NCBI GenBank assembly: GCA_029891345.1
Contig: CM056997.1
Span: 217,514,712 to 217,578,711, forward strand
Direction: 5' to 3'
DNA from: Dryococelus australis
Taxonomy: Eukaryota; Arthropoda; Insecta; Phasmatodea; Phasmatidae
DNA length: 64,000 nucleotides
Shown here: piece by piece, positions 43,080 through 54,310 of the stretch
Numbering within the stretch: position 1 is the stretch's first letter
Layout: the number at the start of each line of letters is the position of its first letter
The notes under the pieces: generated by a model
Databases searched by the model: none
Seen by the model: only the letters and a program-made list of their open reading frames with translations
Told to the model about the DNA's origin: nothing
Program-made: the position numbers and the translations under genes

Positions 43080-43400
43080 ACATTGGATGCCAGACTCGGT
43101 ACTCGATTTGGTGAAGGCCGAGCATGTAATGATTGTGCTGTGAGGTATCTCCGCCCTAACAGTGAACTGCCATGAATGGTAAAAAAAACCTGATGATAGC
43201 TAGCCTTAGAGAAGTGGTGAAAGAGGAACAGGGCAACTTATTAATTACTCATCAACTCACCAGACCTCACCTTGGAATCACTATCTGCTGGAAGGAAACC
43301 TGTGACAGAGACATCCACAACTTTATTTTCGAACAATGAAGTTTAGCTTTTCTAGCTATGTGGAACATTTATGTGTGTAAGTAGCTAATTCAGGATAATA
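43080..43400 (+). pseudogene. R2 blocks E/F: FGEGRACNDCAVRYL and CDRDIHNF
   Basis: At 43,087-43,170 one frame reads L-G-T-R-FGEGRACNDCAVRYL-R-P-N-S-E-L. After a frame change, T-R-P-H-L-G, C-W-K-E-T-C-D-R-D-I-H-N-F-I-F-E-Q is followed by a stop. Both align with R1 blocks E and F. Confidence 0.5.
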
Positions 43401-44400
43401 TTCATGCTGAATTCCAAGATTTTGTTTATTGAATATGGTTTGTGTTCTGTAAGTTATGGTCTACCATATTTACATCTCAATTATAATGAAATGTGTGAGT
43501 CTGATATTTAATTCAAATGTTCTTTTCTTCGTGGTTATACGTGAAGACATAATAAATCATGTTTTATTTTTAAATCTAGTTTTATATAATATATTAGTTC
43601 AAAATGTTTTGTTAATCAATGTAGACCGAGGAAGAACAGGGTTGGAATCATCTTATATACACAGCACATAATACTAAACCATTTCAGTATTTCGAAAATG
43701 TGATAAAGGTGGTCATGTGTTTTGTTTATGATGAAAAAAGTTTGGTTATAATCACTTACTGGGCGAGTTTCATCAAAATGATACGTACATCAAGCTGTAA
43801 AATGAGAAAAACCAAAGTTTAGCCTTCAATCACTGTTCTTCTTTAACTATATATATGGGGTTTTCAAGGTTATATATATAGTTCTTTAACATTTATTCTC
43901 AGTCGAGTTTTCGATTTCATACAATTAACATGATTTTTCACCCAGGAAATCATTACATTATCATCAAAGCAAGCAATTCTGTTGTGTCTTAGTCTTTATG
44001 GTGTAACAGTTTATTGTGTGTGTTTACAGAGAGCTGTGATGTATATTCCATTTTAAAGTGAATTATTTTCCACTAGGTGAAGAAAAAAGTCATGAGTTGA
44101 TTCACTATAGTGATAAGACAAAATGTCCTGTGTTCTGTATGACTGCATCCACACCTTTTCGTTCTAGCATTGAAGCCGTACACTCACACTATGTCGAAAC
44201 AACCCAAATTTAGTTGAATGTATTGTTTTACATTCACCTGAATTTAAAGATATTTGTATTCAAACAGAGAGAAATAAAAAAGGTTGTTAGAAACATATCC
44301 TCTTTGTAAGTAGATTTCAAGAGGAGGACCAAGATGCAATACTAAGAAAGTGTACAAAAACAATATTTTCCAAAGTGGCAAATAGAATATAACTAGTGAA
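43400..44400 (+). pseudogene. R2 blocks G-I: heavily decayed remainder
   Basis: A short MCESDI echo at 43,490, an F-Q-Y-F-E echo at 43,683 and a C-I-Q-T-E-R-N echo at 44,258 line up with R1 blocks G, H and I. Little else is legible. A small inverted repeat of TATATATA type lies at 43,845-43,885. Confidence 0.4.
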
Positions 44401-44790
44401 AATATTTGATACCTGTGTTTCTGAAACATCCTGTACTTCTGTTTGCTTCTAAAATTGTATTTATGTTTTTTTTTGGTAACACTCTGTACTAGTGTTTTGA
44501 AACATCCGGTGAAACATGTGTTATGATTTTGATACCCAATACCTTTGCTTGTTAAACTGGTGTATATATTTTGAAACAACCTGTGGTATATGTGTTACAA
44601 AGAATTGAGTTGTACATTGTTAAACATTCTATACTTGTGTTTGATACTTAAAATGCTTTGTAAGTTTTAAAACAATCTGTATTAATATATATGGTAAGTA
44701 GTTGTGAAACATCCTACACTTGCTAAATGATGTACATATTTTGAAACAGCAGTTACTATATGTACAATATCTGTTAATAAATATGTTTTA
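44400..44790. repeat. TTTTGAAACATCCTGTA tail repeats
   Basis: Variants of TTTTGAAACATCCTGTACTT recur near 44,420, 44,500, 44,568, 44,620, 44,660, 44,706 and 44,747, usually preceded by GTGTTT- or GTACATATT-like sequence. Single variants occur after R1 (near 5,286) and near 9,370. The array lies exactly where R2 homology ends, so it may be the terminal region of the original element. Confidence 0.55.
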
Positions 44791-45175
44791 AAATGAAATG
44801 TGTATGTTTATTTAGCCAATCCCTTCACAAACTGTGAAAGCATTTGTATTCCTAAGAAAGGAAAAATATTACCTTGGTTAATAAAATGTCGCAACAGATA
44901 GAGCAGTTCTTAAATTTTCTAAAAATTTATTGCAAATAACTTATGCTGTTGTAATGAGTTAAATTAATTGGTTTCTATCAAAACAAACTACGTTTAAGTA
45001 ATGAAAAGACATAAGGCAGAGGAAGATCTAATAACAAACATACATATTTGTTTGTAAAAAAAACTGGTTTAAGAAACACTATTGCTAGCTGAGACTGTGT
45101 CCAGAAGAAGATGTCTCTTGAAACTCGTATTATTTTTAAATGTTAAGTTCAAAAACCCCATAATTATACAAAATA
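44790..45175. other. AT-rich stretch without a gene
   Basis: Nothing specific is seen. Confidence 0.5.
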
Positions 45176-45184
45176 GTTCATTCA

Positions 45185-45290
45185 TTTTGCCGACCTCCGT
45201 AGCATAGTTGGTTTGTTTGTTGGTTTACAGTATGGAGGTTCAGGGTTTGAATCCCGTGTAAGGCATCGATGATATAAGTAAGTTTGTATG
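45185..45290 (+). mobile_element. tRNA-like SINE of a second family
   Basis: CGACCTCCGTAGCATAGTTGG (A-box-like) is followed 40 bases on by GGTTTGAATCCCG (B-box-like) and then a unique body. It lacks the body shared by the other SINEs here. The head does not fold into a clean tRNA. Confidence 0.55.
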
Positions 45291-45294
45291 TCAG

Positions 45295-45835
45295 TGACCT
45301 TATAAACTGCCAAACATAATAGATATTACATAAAATTCTGTTATGGAATTATGCATGAATCACCTAATGTTTGATAAGAAAATTTTTCAATTGATATTCA
45401 TCTATTCAAAACAGAAATTAATTTGTCTATGTAAAAGGTTACAAAGTGTTTAGTAAATTTTTCACTCCATACTAGTTTAAAAATTTTTAATACAATACAT
45501 TACATAAATATATGAAAGCTCATAATGCAATAGAAATTTGTTTATTTACTATATCAGTCAATAAATACGTAATCATATTAGTCTAATAGTTGTTACCAAA
45601 GAAGTATACATATTTCACATTTCATTTCCAATTCACAAAATTGTGAACATTAAAGTTCTTATATGTGAAATAAAAATTTTATTCCCATAATTTTGTGTTA
45701 AATTTTGTTAAATTTTAAATTAAAACATTTCAGGTACATTATTTCTTCTATAGTGGTGCATTTTCATAATATTTCTGCCAATTTTCGCTATATAAATTGT
45801 ATGACAAAGGAGGGTTCCGGTGTTTTATAAAAAAG
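45295..45835. other. AT-rich stretch without a gene
   Basis: No gene, RNA or repeat structure is supported. Confidence 0.5.
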
Positions 45836-45839
45836 GGTC

Positions 45840-46178
45840 TGCCCTGACCTCCCCATTAGCCAACCAACCACCATGGGGTGAGGATCTCCACTACAGTGCG
45901 CGTGTCTAACATCCATTCTGTTATCTGGTTTCTGGGCTTGCTGCCAGCCGCTCGGACTACCACCCGCCCGCTTCCGGAGCTGTTGCCGAATGCTCGCTCC
46001 ATCGGTAGGGATTTGCCACCCACCGCCTATGGTCAGAGACCTGTTGGCTGCTCCCCCCACCCATCACCCACCACTGAGGGGTTTGGCCCAGTCTACATCA
46101 GAGTCATTGGCCACCCATCATATTTGAGGCTTCACACAGGCCCTGTGTTATGCCTGGCTGGGGCAGCCACATGATTAT
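45840..46178. other. GC-rich segment open on both strands, unidentified
   Basis: A sharply bounded GC-rich insert in AT-rich DNA, with open frames of 98 codons (plus, 45,878-46,174) and 90 codons (minus). Pro, Arg and His are abundant in the plus frame. I recognise no domain. Abrupt composition edges suggest an inserted repeat or a retrocopy fragment rather than an exon of a resident gene. Confidence 0.35.
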
Positions 46179-46299
46179 TAAAATCATTGTGTTGGTATTA
46201 ATCTTTTTTGATCAAACTGTGATACATTATTGTACAAAAACTTTTAGTTATTGCTACCTGTGCTTATGTAATCATTCAAAAATTGTTATTTATGTGTGA

Positions 46300-47065
46300 A
46301 TTAGTATGAATGATTGTATGATTGATGGACTGAAAAAAATTAAGAGGAGAAGTGCCCATACTCCTAGAGTATATTGGAGAGGTCACTAACCTTTACTCCT
46401 ATGTTTTGTTCATGAGTGATTTGAATGATGAAGGATGTGTCTCGAGTTGATTGGAAATGATTGTAAGTTGAAAATGTGGAACATTTCTAACGGGTGGTAT
46501 GTTTCATATAGTTTGTAAGTAGTAGTATTTAAGATATTTGTGTGAGGGGAAGGGGTTGGGTTTGTATGAATGGTTGTGTGATTGTTAGATCAAATTAAAA
46601 GAAAAGGAGAACCAAGCTCATTGTGCATGGCATGATGGGAGAGTGCAATACACTCTCTTCATAAGTTTGGTGTCAATGATTTGAATGGTAAAGGATGTGT
46701 CTCATGGTGATTGGAAATGAGTATGTGTTGAAAATGTGGAATGTTTGTGAAGGGTGGGATATTTAATTTAGTTTGTAACTACTATTTATGATATTGTATG
46801 AGGGAGGGGAGTGTGTATAAATGGTTGTGTGTTTTATGGAGCAGAGAAAAAAAGGGAGGATTACCCACTCTCCAAGAGAGTGCCAGGGGGGCGGTTGTGA
46901 AATACACCAAGCCTTCACTCTCTGCTCAGAATGGTTTGTATGGTGCAGGATGTGACTAAAGATGATTGGAAATGAGTGTATGTTTAAAACGTGGAATGTT
47001 TTTGAAGTGTGGGATATTTAATTTAGTCTGTAGTTAGTGTTTAAGATATTTGCAAAAGTAAATTA
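46300..47065. repeat. Three tandem units of about 258 bp
   Basis: The phrase AGGATGTG(T/A)CT followed by GATTGGAAATGA occurs near 46,432, 46,690 and 46,948, exactly 258 apart. The phrase GAATG(A/G)TTGT(A/G)TG(A/T) occurs near 46,310, 46,568 and 46,822. Each unit also has a GTGGAA(C/T)(A/G)TTT and a TTTAAGATATTTG-type end. Copies are diverged and noncoding. Confidence 0.8.
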
Positions 47066-47069
47066 AATT

Positions 47070-47540
47070 TTTTTTAAAATTTTCTTTTTAAATTAATTTC
47101 TTTTTGTTAATGATTTTTAAGTTAGTTGTGAGTGTGTTAATTTCCAGTAGTAAGTTTTAAGTTATATCGAGTTGAATAATTGTAGTATAGTATTCCCTAG
47201 ATATTTTTGTTTTCCTTCCAAACTCGCAAAAAACTTTCTGGGCAAAATAGTTATTAAACTTCTTTTGGATGTTTTAAACTTTTAAATTACTTCAACTTTT
47301 AACAGTGTCAAATAATTAATATCACATTAGAAAAACTTTTTTATGAAATATAAATATTTTTTCTGAAAAAGTTAATTTTACAGTAATCATTAAAGTTTTA
47401 TTCCGTCTTAAATAAATTGTGTTAGTGTAGAGTTCAATAAGTTGCTTAAAATTCAATACAATGGTGTGAGCTGGCAGTACTAAATGTGGTCCATACACCA
47501 CTCGTCTGTTGTGAAGTGCGGGGGTGAGGAGGAAGAGCAT
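47070..47540. other. AT-rich stretch without a gene
   Basis: Nothing specific is seen before the direct repeat. Confidence 0.5.
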
Positions 47541-47544
47541 CCCT

Positions 47545-47777
47545 TCAACTTGTCAACTGCAAACGCAGTTCTTTAAATGCAAAGCTGCAGAGAACAGGTC
47601 GAACAGCTCGTGAGCAAGTGACTACCACCACTGTAGCCACGGGGGTGCGATGAAGAATTTGGGGTGGGAGAGGGGGCTGAGTTCTGTGGGTCAATGCAGA
47701 GAGTGGCGGGGAAGTGACTGCTGTTAACTAATGCTTACAGAGGCTGTTTCTCCAACCACGTCTCGCTCCGGGGCTCT
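47545..47777. repeat. Left 233-bp direct repeat
   Basis: Runs from TCAACTTGTCAACTGC to CTCCGGGGCTCT. It is nearly identical to 51,428-51,659: I find one substitution (GGCTG versus GGTTG) and one missing G. The sequence is G-rich, has no reading frame of note and does not carry TG...CA ends, so it is not an obvious LTR. It is far less diverged than the polymerase pseudogene it borders. Confidence 0.9.
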
Positions 47778-47779
47778 CT

Positions 47780-48140
47780 GTGAGAGGATCTAGTGCTGCA
47801 TGACAGATCTAGTACATGCAAAAAAATATATGCACATGGTGATTTTTTCAAACACAGCTCAGGAATGAATTTAAGTTTTGGAATAGAATTACAGTCTTTC
47901 TCTTCATATAAAAAACAATAGTATATAGTGACATTTATATGAAAACAAAAATATTTCCTCCCAATATAAAAAATACAACCCCTTAATTTATGTAGTTACT
48001 AATAAATATTGCCTTTCAGTTGCATATATACGTCGTGGTAAGTAATTGTAATGGTGGTTTTTCTTTGTTTTTCAGAAAGACAGAACAATTTATATTTATT
48101 GTGGTAATGAGTGAATAATTGCGACAAAAAATTTAGTTGA
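47780..48140. other. Spacer between left direct repeat and pseudogene
   Basis: GATCTAGT occurs twice near 47,788 and 47,806 just inside the repeat. The rest is AT-rich with no gene. Confidence 0.45.
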
Positions 48141-48149
48141 ACACAGTGA

Positions 48150-48720
48150 GTGAGCGAAAGTGACAAAGTCTTGACAGTTTATTGGAAGATATTTTCTTTA
48201 GCGATACAGAGAATGAATCTGAATCGCGACTGGAAAGACCGTAGAATGAGAGCTGTCAGAATGTTGTCACTTCGCCTAAGTGTCTGCATTTCGATCTATC
48301 ATTGGACGACTTTTACTTTTCGGGAAATGAATCACACATGGAAAGACTGTCAACTGCAACAGATCGGGACACGATTGCTACCCCCAAACAAAGTAAAGAC
48401 GAAATCCTGTTAGATGATCTCTATTGGTCTAACATGGAAAATTCGCTGGATTTGGATAGTGTTTCATCCGAGTCACAAACAAATTCTGTATGAGATGGAC
48501 AGAGCCCGTGTAGGGAAACGGAAAAATATTACTTTTCCGATTACTCAGCCGCAGTGGAGGCTACTGGCTAGCACATTTACCGCCAGTGTAACTGATGCAC
48601 GGATAGTTAATAACACGATTAACGCTAAGACAAACTTTGAACGATTTTTTTACGATGTGCAGGGTCCCTCTGGTAGATTTAATATTGGCATAACCTCAGC
48701 TAATAATGATTAGCGTAATC
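48150..48720 (+). pseudogene. N-terminal part of polymerase polyprotein, acidic region
   Basis: Several frames carry this region. One (48,302-48,493) is acidic and serine-rich with D-D-F-Y-F-S-G and D-L-D-S-V-S-S-E-S. Another (48,414-48,713) has K-R-K-N-I-T-F-P, W-R-L-L and T-N-F-E-R-F-F. They precede the recognisable polymerase segments in the same orientation and are probably its N-terminal extension, broken by frameshifts. Confidence 0.45.
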
Positions 48721-48979
48721 ATGGCGTGTCAGTATCTGAAATACTTTGTGGTGGAGGAAGTCACTACGGAGATATTTTACTTTCAAAGTAAATATCTTCT
48801 CCATATCTTCTGAATTTGTCCGATTTTGGCGAAATTTATGATTTGGCAATTACGCCTTGTCTAACTAACAGATCTGAGGAGTTTAGTGCGCATGGGAGCG
48901 GCTGAGCATGCAGTATTGCATATAAATGGCAATATTTCGCAATATTGGGTATTTATTTTGGTGCTGCGCACACTAAGTT

Positions 48980-50930
48980 GCCCATGTTTATTGCTAATAG
49001 GAGGGCTTGTTTTTATGTACACTGCCTAGAGGGAGTGTGTTTCCACTACGCCGTCATATCAGCTTTGTTTCCTTCCACACAGAATCCCCACAGAATTACT
49101 TCATAACTAAAACCTCACCAGGTTTTGAATACTGAAGTTTTGGCGGCGCCTGTAGAGATACAGGATATTCGTAATTTTGAGGAGTAATATTCTATTTCTA
49201 TCAATGCCTTCCGTGTTGTGGACAAAGATAGCAATATAATTGACAAAACTTGAGTTAAGGATGGGGTTGGGGTACCGATGTGTATTGCTCTTGTATGCTT
49301 TGCTCGCCATGTAAATGTATTGGCCATTCGCGCTAGTGGCAATGCCACAAATTTGCATTTCATTTCCATTAGAAATTTATCACGGCTGGTTGGTAGTCAG
49401 CTGAGTAAATATTTTGATAAGAAATTTGTTTGCGATCGTTGTCTCCAGTATTTCAGAACTGAGAAGAAACTCGCAAATCATACTATTCTTTGCCAGCAAC
49501 AAAAGGTGTTCGCATTACTTTCCCCACTGGGAGCGACAATTACATAGGATTTAAAGATTACAGCCAAAAGCAGAGATTGGGTTTCGTCACGTATTTTGAT
49601 GTCGAAAGTTACTTGAAACCCTTGTCCGCTTGCCTGCCCTGTAATGAAACGAGTAATTCAACTACAATGAACAAACATGTTCCATATTCTTGTATCATTT
49701 TGTGAGCCTGTTCATACAATCCGGTTTGATCAAACTACTTTGAGTTTGTGGGTTAATTGAACTGAAAAAGTGGTTTGCAGGAATTTACAGTGTGACTGTT
49801 TCCATGATGCCAAGCCCTAGCTGGTGAATCTAGATCGGCAGCTCAAAAATGTTGTCACATTTGTAAGGAAAAGCTCGGTACAGATTTTGTGGTTGACCAT
49901 GACCATCTGATGGGTGAACTCAGAGTTAACGCACATAAAAATGCAACCTAAACTTCAGACTGCCCAAGAGACAAATTGTCGTTATCATTCATAACATGCA
50001 AAGATATGATGCTCACTTTCTCATAAATCCTTTAGCTGAACAACACATAACATAACCCGACTGAACCATGGCAATCGAAAACCCAGGTAAAATCCAGGTG
50101 ATTGGAATGACCCTTGAGAAATATAAATCCAGCACCAAACAAATTCCGAATGGGATTGATTTCAAAGGAAAAATGCAATATTTAAAATTACACTTCATTG
50201 AGTCATTCCATTTTATGAGCACCTTTCTGGAAACTTTGGCAGGTAATTTACAACCTGCGCAATTGAGTATCACCTGCTCGAAGTTACCAGATAACGCCCT
50301 ATTTGAATTGGCAAAATGGAAGGGAGTTTTTCCTTAGGACATTTTTAATTCGACAGCCAGTCTGATGTGTACGTCAGTCCCACCAATGGATGTATTTCAT
50401 AATCTGATGAAAGGCGAAGGCATTAGCGATGAGGAATACGCTCATGCTCAAGCCGCATGGGATGCGTTCAACTGCGTTAACTTGTTGCAGTACGCAATTC
50501 ATTATTTATGTGGTGGCACTTGTTTGTCGGCAGGAGTTCTTGAGAATTTCAGGACCGTATGTTTGGCTTATTACGGTTTTGATACCACCGTGTACTTCAC
50601 AGCTCTGTTTCTTTCATGGGACACTTTATTGGCAATGACTCATGCGCGGCTAGATTTGTTGACTGACCCAGACATGTATCTTTTTGTAGAACGCGGGGTT
50701 AGGAGTGGCATTACCCAGGACTCCAGAAGGTGCGTGGAACCTTATAATATCTACATTGGTGAAGATTACGACCCCAGTGTGCCACCGAAATATTTATGTT
50801 ATTTGGTTGTAAACGGGCTATACAGTCACACAATGCGATGCAAGCTTCCCAGTGATAATTTTTAGTCTGACGTTTTGTCATTGTGCGATTTCGCGAACAC
50901 GGTGAATGACGATAGTAGTATGATTTAGGG
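48980..50930 (+). pseudogene. Family B (protein-primed type) DNA polymerase, broken and 3'-truncated
   Basis: Segments read in order across frames. A-C-F-Y-V-H-C (near 49,007) begins the N-terminal domain. A C-x2-C-x12-H-x3-C finger (C52, C55, H68, C72 of the 49,278-49,547 frame) follows. Then FVTYFDVESYLKP (D-x-E near 49,598), the ExoI-like motif. Then F-R/H-F-M-S near 50,210, and a 166-codon frame (50,365-50,865) with G-I-S-D-E-E-Y-A-H-A, CLAYYGFDT, LSWDTLLAMT and LLTDPDMYLF. I know this order from polymerases of Polinton/adintovirus-like elements common in insect genomes. Homology stops near 50,935, so the catalytic palm with its D-T-D motif is absent. Frameshifts and stops confirm a pseudogene. 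Confidence 0.8.
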
Positions 50931-50944
50931 AAAGCTTGGACAGG

Positions 50945-51130
50945 GTCCAGCATCCGGGATCCGGGATCCAACTGCCATGTTGGATTTTTTCGCATTTTCC
51001 CCCAAAAATTGATCATTTTCACACATAATCGTACGTTTTAGCCCAAAAGTGTCTTAAAATTTCCCCTTTTCCTTAAAAATTTCCTGTTTTACATTAAAAA
51101 TTTCCCATTTTTCCTTACAAAAAGCACTGA
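50945..51130. repeat. Short tandem motifs at the polymerase breakpoint
   Basis: ATCCGGG(ATCC) is repeated 2-3 times at 50,950-50,971, immediately after polymerase homology ends. At 51,052-51,115 three units of about 22 bp with the core TTAAAAATTTCC follow. These mark a rearranged junction. Confidence 0.6.
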
Positions 51131-51427
51131 GCCCCTCGTGTTTAAAATCGAGCCACAATATCCAAATTCAGGGAATATATAGGGGTGTCGAAGGGAGGGG
51201 GTCGCTTCGTACTTCTAGACTATATCGATAAAATAAAATAATATTTCATAAATTAATTTTTATAAAAATTTAAATTATTTTTGTAATTAAAAAATCTAAA
51301 GACTTAAGTACTAAGTATTACATATCACCAGTTTCGTCTTTTCAAGGCGCATTTGAACGTGATGTCATATAGATTATGTAATGCAATGCCAGTAACACCA
51401 TTATAGATTACAGAGCAACAGTTCTTG

Positions 51428-51659
51428 TCAACTTGTCAACTGCAAACGCAGTTCTTTAAATGCAAAGCTGCAGAGAACAGGTCGAACAGCTCGTGAGCAA
51501 GTGACTACCACCACTGTAGCCACGGGGGTGCGATGAAGAATTTGGGGTGGGAGAGGGGGCTGAGTTCTGTGGGTCAATGCAGAGAGTGGCGGGAAGTGAC
51601 TGCTGTTAACTAATGCTTACAGAGGTTGTTTCTCCAACCACGTCTCGCTCCGGGGCTCT
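51428..51659. repeat. Right 232-bp direct repeat
   Basis: Near-identical partner of 47,545-47,777 in the same orientation. TTGTCAAC is doubled at its left edge (51,425-51,440). Flanks show no convincing target site duplication either for each copy or for the pair. Confidence 0.9.
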
Positions 51660-51664
51660 GTAAT

Positions 51665-52550
51665 CTGGTACACACGGAAATATCATTTCAGTGGTTAAAA
51701 GTCGTCTCAATTGTTTCTGTAGACATCTAGCTAATAGAGTATTTACAGAAGTAGAAACTGTTCACGATAAACTGAGTACGTTTGAAATCCTGGCTTACGA
51801 TCTACTTATAGGCACGTAGTGTATTCTTCCATCTTATGAAAAATAAGCATTGGCATGGGCCTCATCACTTTATTCGTGCGTTGATAAAGTAAAACTGTGA
51901 AATAGTTATAAAATGAAAAATTCATAAATTTGCTTATTATATCTTTATGCATTGAAAAAAAAAGGCAAGACAAAAGAAATAATTGCAGTATGCAAAACTG
52001 TTTACCGGACAATTTTAATTTAATATGAGGACATGGCACTATTCTCCCTCCGTGCGTGGTTATCTACCTGACTGGCCGCATGCCATTGAGTGCGGCCGTT
52101 ATATATGCAGGTAAATGCAGTGGCATTTTTCAAAGCTTGATTTCAAAACTGCTCACTTTATAGTGAACATTCTTTAAATGAGAATGGCCGGAAGTGTTAC
52201 ATATAGCTACTATGCACAAGTATGTACGTAGTTAAGCAGTTACCAACTACTCGCTGGCCACTTATTAACCCAGTGGTAGGCCATGTTTAGGTATTCCCAG
52301 ACACTAAAAAATCACGAAAACTTTGATGTCACCATATTTTCGATAACCTTCAATCAGTTAAAATATTAATGATTGCATTATCCAGCACCTGACTTGAATT
52401 ACTTCTTTAAAAACTGATCACAAAGGTCCTACTTTGAAGAATTAGAATTGTCATTGATCCAGTGAAATCAGTAAAGAGCCTACCATTTTTTTTTCGGTAC
52501 CAAGATAGTCGGAATACACTGGTCCCACGCGTATCATTGGACACTTTGTA
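51665..52550. other. Stretch without a gene
   Basis: No supported reading frame, RNA gene or repeat. Confidence 0.5.
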
Positions 52551-52659
52551 GGACTCAGAACCAATTGTAAACATTCAGCACTCGTGTAGCTTCAGTACGC
52601 GTGGCTGGTTTGAACAGGAGAGTGAGTTCTGCCTGTGGTAACAACCAACGAAGGGGAGA

Positions 52660-52830
52660 GCTGAGCAGAGGACTGTGGAGTATATAGCTCGGTGCCATCT
52701 TAGAGCCGCCGGTTATCAGCGAAAATATTTACGCGGAGGCCAGATTTCAATATTTTAGGTTGCACACTTTCATTCTTTATTTGATTGTTGGCAGCTTCTC
52801 GTGTGAAGAGAGTCTGTAACATGAGAGAGC
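52660..52830 (+). promoter_or_regulatory. Candidate core promoter
   Basis: GAGTATATAGCTCGG at 52,678-52,692 is followed 20-30 bases on by GCCATCTTAGAGCCGCC and a TCAGCG initiator-like site near 52,716. GC content is raised. A 72-codon frame starts at 52,849 but shows no domain. The arrangement is promoter-like but unproven. Confidence 0.25.
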
Positions 52831-52848
52831 CCATCAAAAATTTATCTT

Positions 52849-53067
52849 ATGCTAACCGTCCGTGATTCACGGGTAGACAGAAACGATGTGCAACAATTCA
52901 AATTATACAATCACCAAAGTGGTCCTGAAATAATGTGTCCTGGATTACAACTTGTCCCGAATTATTTTCGCGAGAAACAGCACCTGGAGCTAAATGGCAG
53001 CGTCTCTAAAGAAGCTCCTTACATGCATGCCAAGAAATATAGAAAGAAAATGGTCGGACGTGTGTAA
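52849..53067 (+). other. 72-codon open frame, unidentified
   Basis: A hydrophilic frame with a basic C-terminus (K-K-Y-R-K-K-M). No signal peptide or membrane segment. It follows a promoter-like patch and could be a first exon, but codon use and composition do not separate it from chance. Confidence 0.2.
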
Positions 53068-53074
53068 AGTATGT

Positions 53075-54120
53075 TTAATCCTTGGAAACAGTTAACTTTT
53101 CTCGACAATAATCATTGCATCTTTGTATGCGTTTGTTCTTTGTTCATTTTTGAATCAGAGTTTTCCAGTATGTGTAAAAAAAAAAAAAAAAGTGCCACCA
53201 GGTTTCCGGTAGAAGAATTCCTCGTAGGCTTCACTTTCATCTCTTACTTGCATACTTGCAGGTTTCCTCCTGTTATTCTCCAAGTGTCTCTGTGCGAGAC
53301 ATCTTCGTTATTGAATAGGCTAGTTGTAACTAGGTTACTCCTGCAATGAAGATCTGTAATTCACGGGGCAGGCACCTAAGACGCGTAGCAATTTAACTCC
53401 TCAAAACACGAAAGTGGAGATGATCAACACCAGTGTGGTGCTGAGCCATTCCACCCCTGTATTATTAATTACTCTGGCCGTAATTATTACGCGGTTTAAT
53501 GGTTGTTGTTTCGCACTCGATGCAGTCTTAAAGCAAACCTGAGTTTAACTTGCAGCTCTTCCCCTACCACCACTATTACTGACCGTTAGAAATTAAGAAC
53601 AAAACACTTTATTTTTATGTCCCTCAAAGTAACACTGCATTCACTACCGTTTAAATATTGGTTTGTAGTTATTAATATATTGAATAATATAAATGATTGT
53701 ATCACTATTGTTTTCAGGAAATTCTCTTAGCAGGAATTGATCAAATAACAAATGTTTGCACATTATGAAATTGTTTTCCACACTTAATTCGCGACACGTC
53801 ATTTTCAACACAAATGTTTATTTTTCAAGAAGGAGAGAATTCACATCAAATTATTAACTGGCAAACTGTCATATTGGCCGCTCAGCGACATATAATTTTA
53901 ATATTTTAAGTCATACTGGACTAAACTTCGCGAAGAAGAAAAAACCGATAGCTGTAATCAAATTGTGATTTTGAGAAATTAAATTCGAAAATCCACATAA
54001 AGTTTTTCTGGGGGTTTAATATAAGGGCGTAGCGTTTCCGCGTCACGAATGAGGAAATGATAGGGTGGAAAGGAGTATCAACTGAGCCCCATCGGGACAC
54101 ACATAAGATAAATATAGAAA
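53075..54120. other. Stretch without a gene
   Basis: An A run of 16 lies near 53,176. No gene is supported. Confidence 0.5.
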
Positions 54121-54124
54121 TTTT

Positions 54125-54310
54125 AAATGTCGTAGCGGTACCTTTGATGTGAATGTACCCCTTATTTGATTGGCTACGTGAGTCTTTGGAAACGAGCCTT
54201 GTGTCTGATTGGCTACCGCGTGCTGTGGAAGTTTCCCTGCAGGCTGGGCTGCAGGCTGGCTAGTATGTTACCAGGCGGTGATTGGTGGACGGCCTGGCGT
54301 TTCCGCACGT
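54125..54310 (+). repeat. TTTGATGTG/GATTGGCTAC dispersed repeat, copy 3
   Basis: Best-preserved copy. GGTACCTTTGATGTGAATGT, TTTGATTGGCTACGTGAGTC, GAGCCTTGTGTCTGATTGGC and GGCTAGTATGTTACCAGGCG occur in order. Confidence 0.7.

Larger units (their letters stand above)
40670..44400 (+). other. Decayed virus-like locus R2 (paralogue of R1)
   Basis: Second copy of the block series found at 1.69-5.2 kb, in the same orientation and order but with more stops. It lacks the capsid-like genes that follow R1, while a polymerase pseudogene lies 3.5 kb beyond its right end. Protein-level conservation in several blocks exceeds that of the DNA between them, so the two copies probably derive from separate insertions of related elements rather than a recent local duplication. 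Confidence 0.65.

Noticed and set aside
45840..46178. Protein-coding exon from the 98-codon plus frame
   Set aside because: Both strands are open because of high GC, no domain is visible, and the abrupt edges fit an inserted repeat. I left it as unidentified.
47545..51659. LTR retrotransposon bounded by the 232-bp direct repeats
   Set aside because: The enclosed DNA encodes a family B DNA polymerase remnant, not gag, RT or integrase. The repeats lack TG...CA ends and no primer binding site or target duplication is visible.
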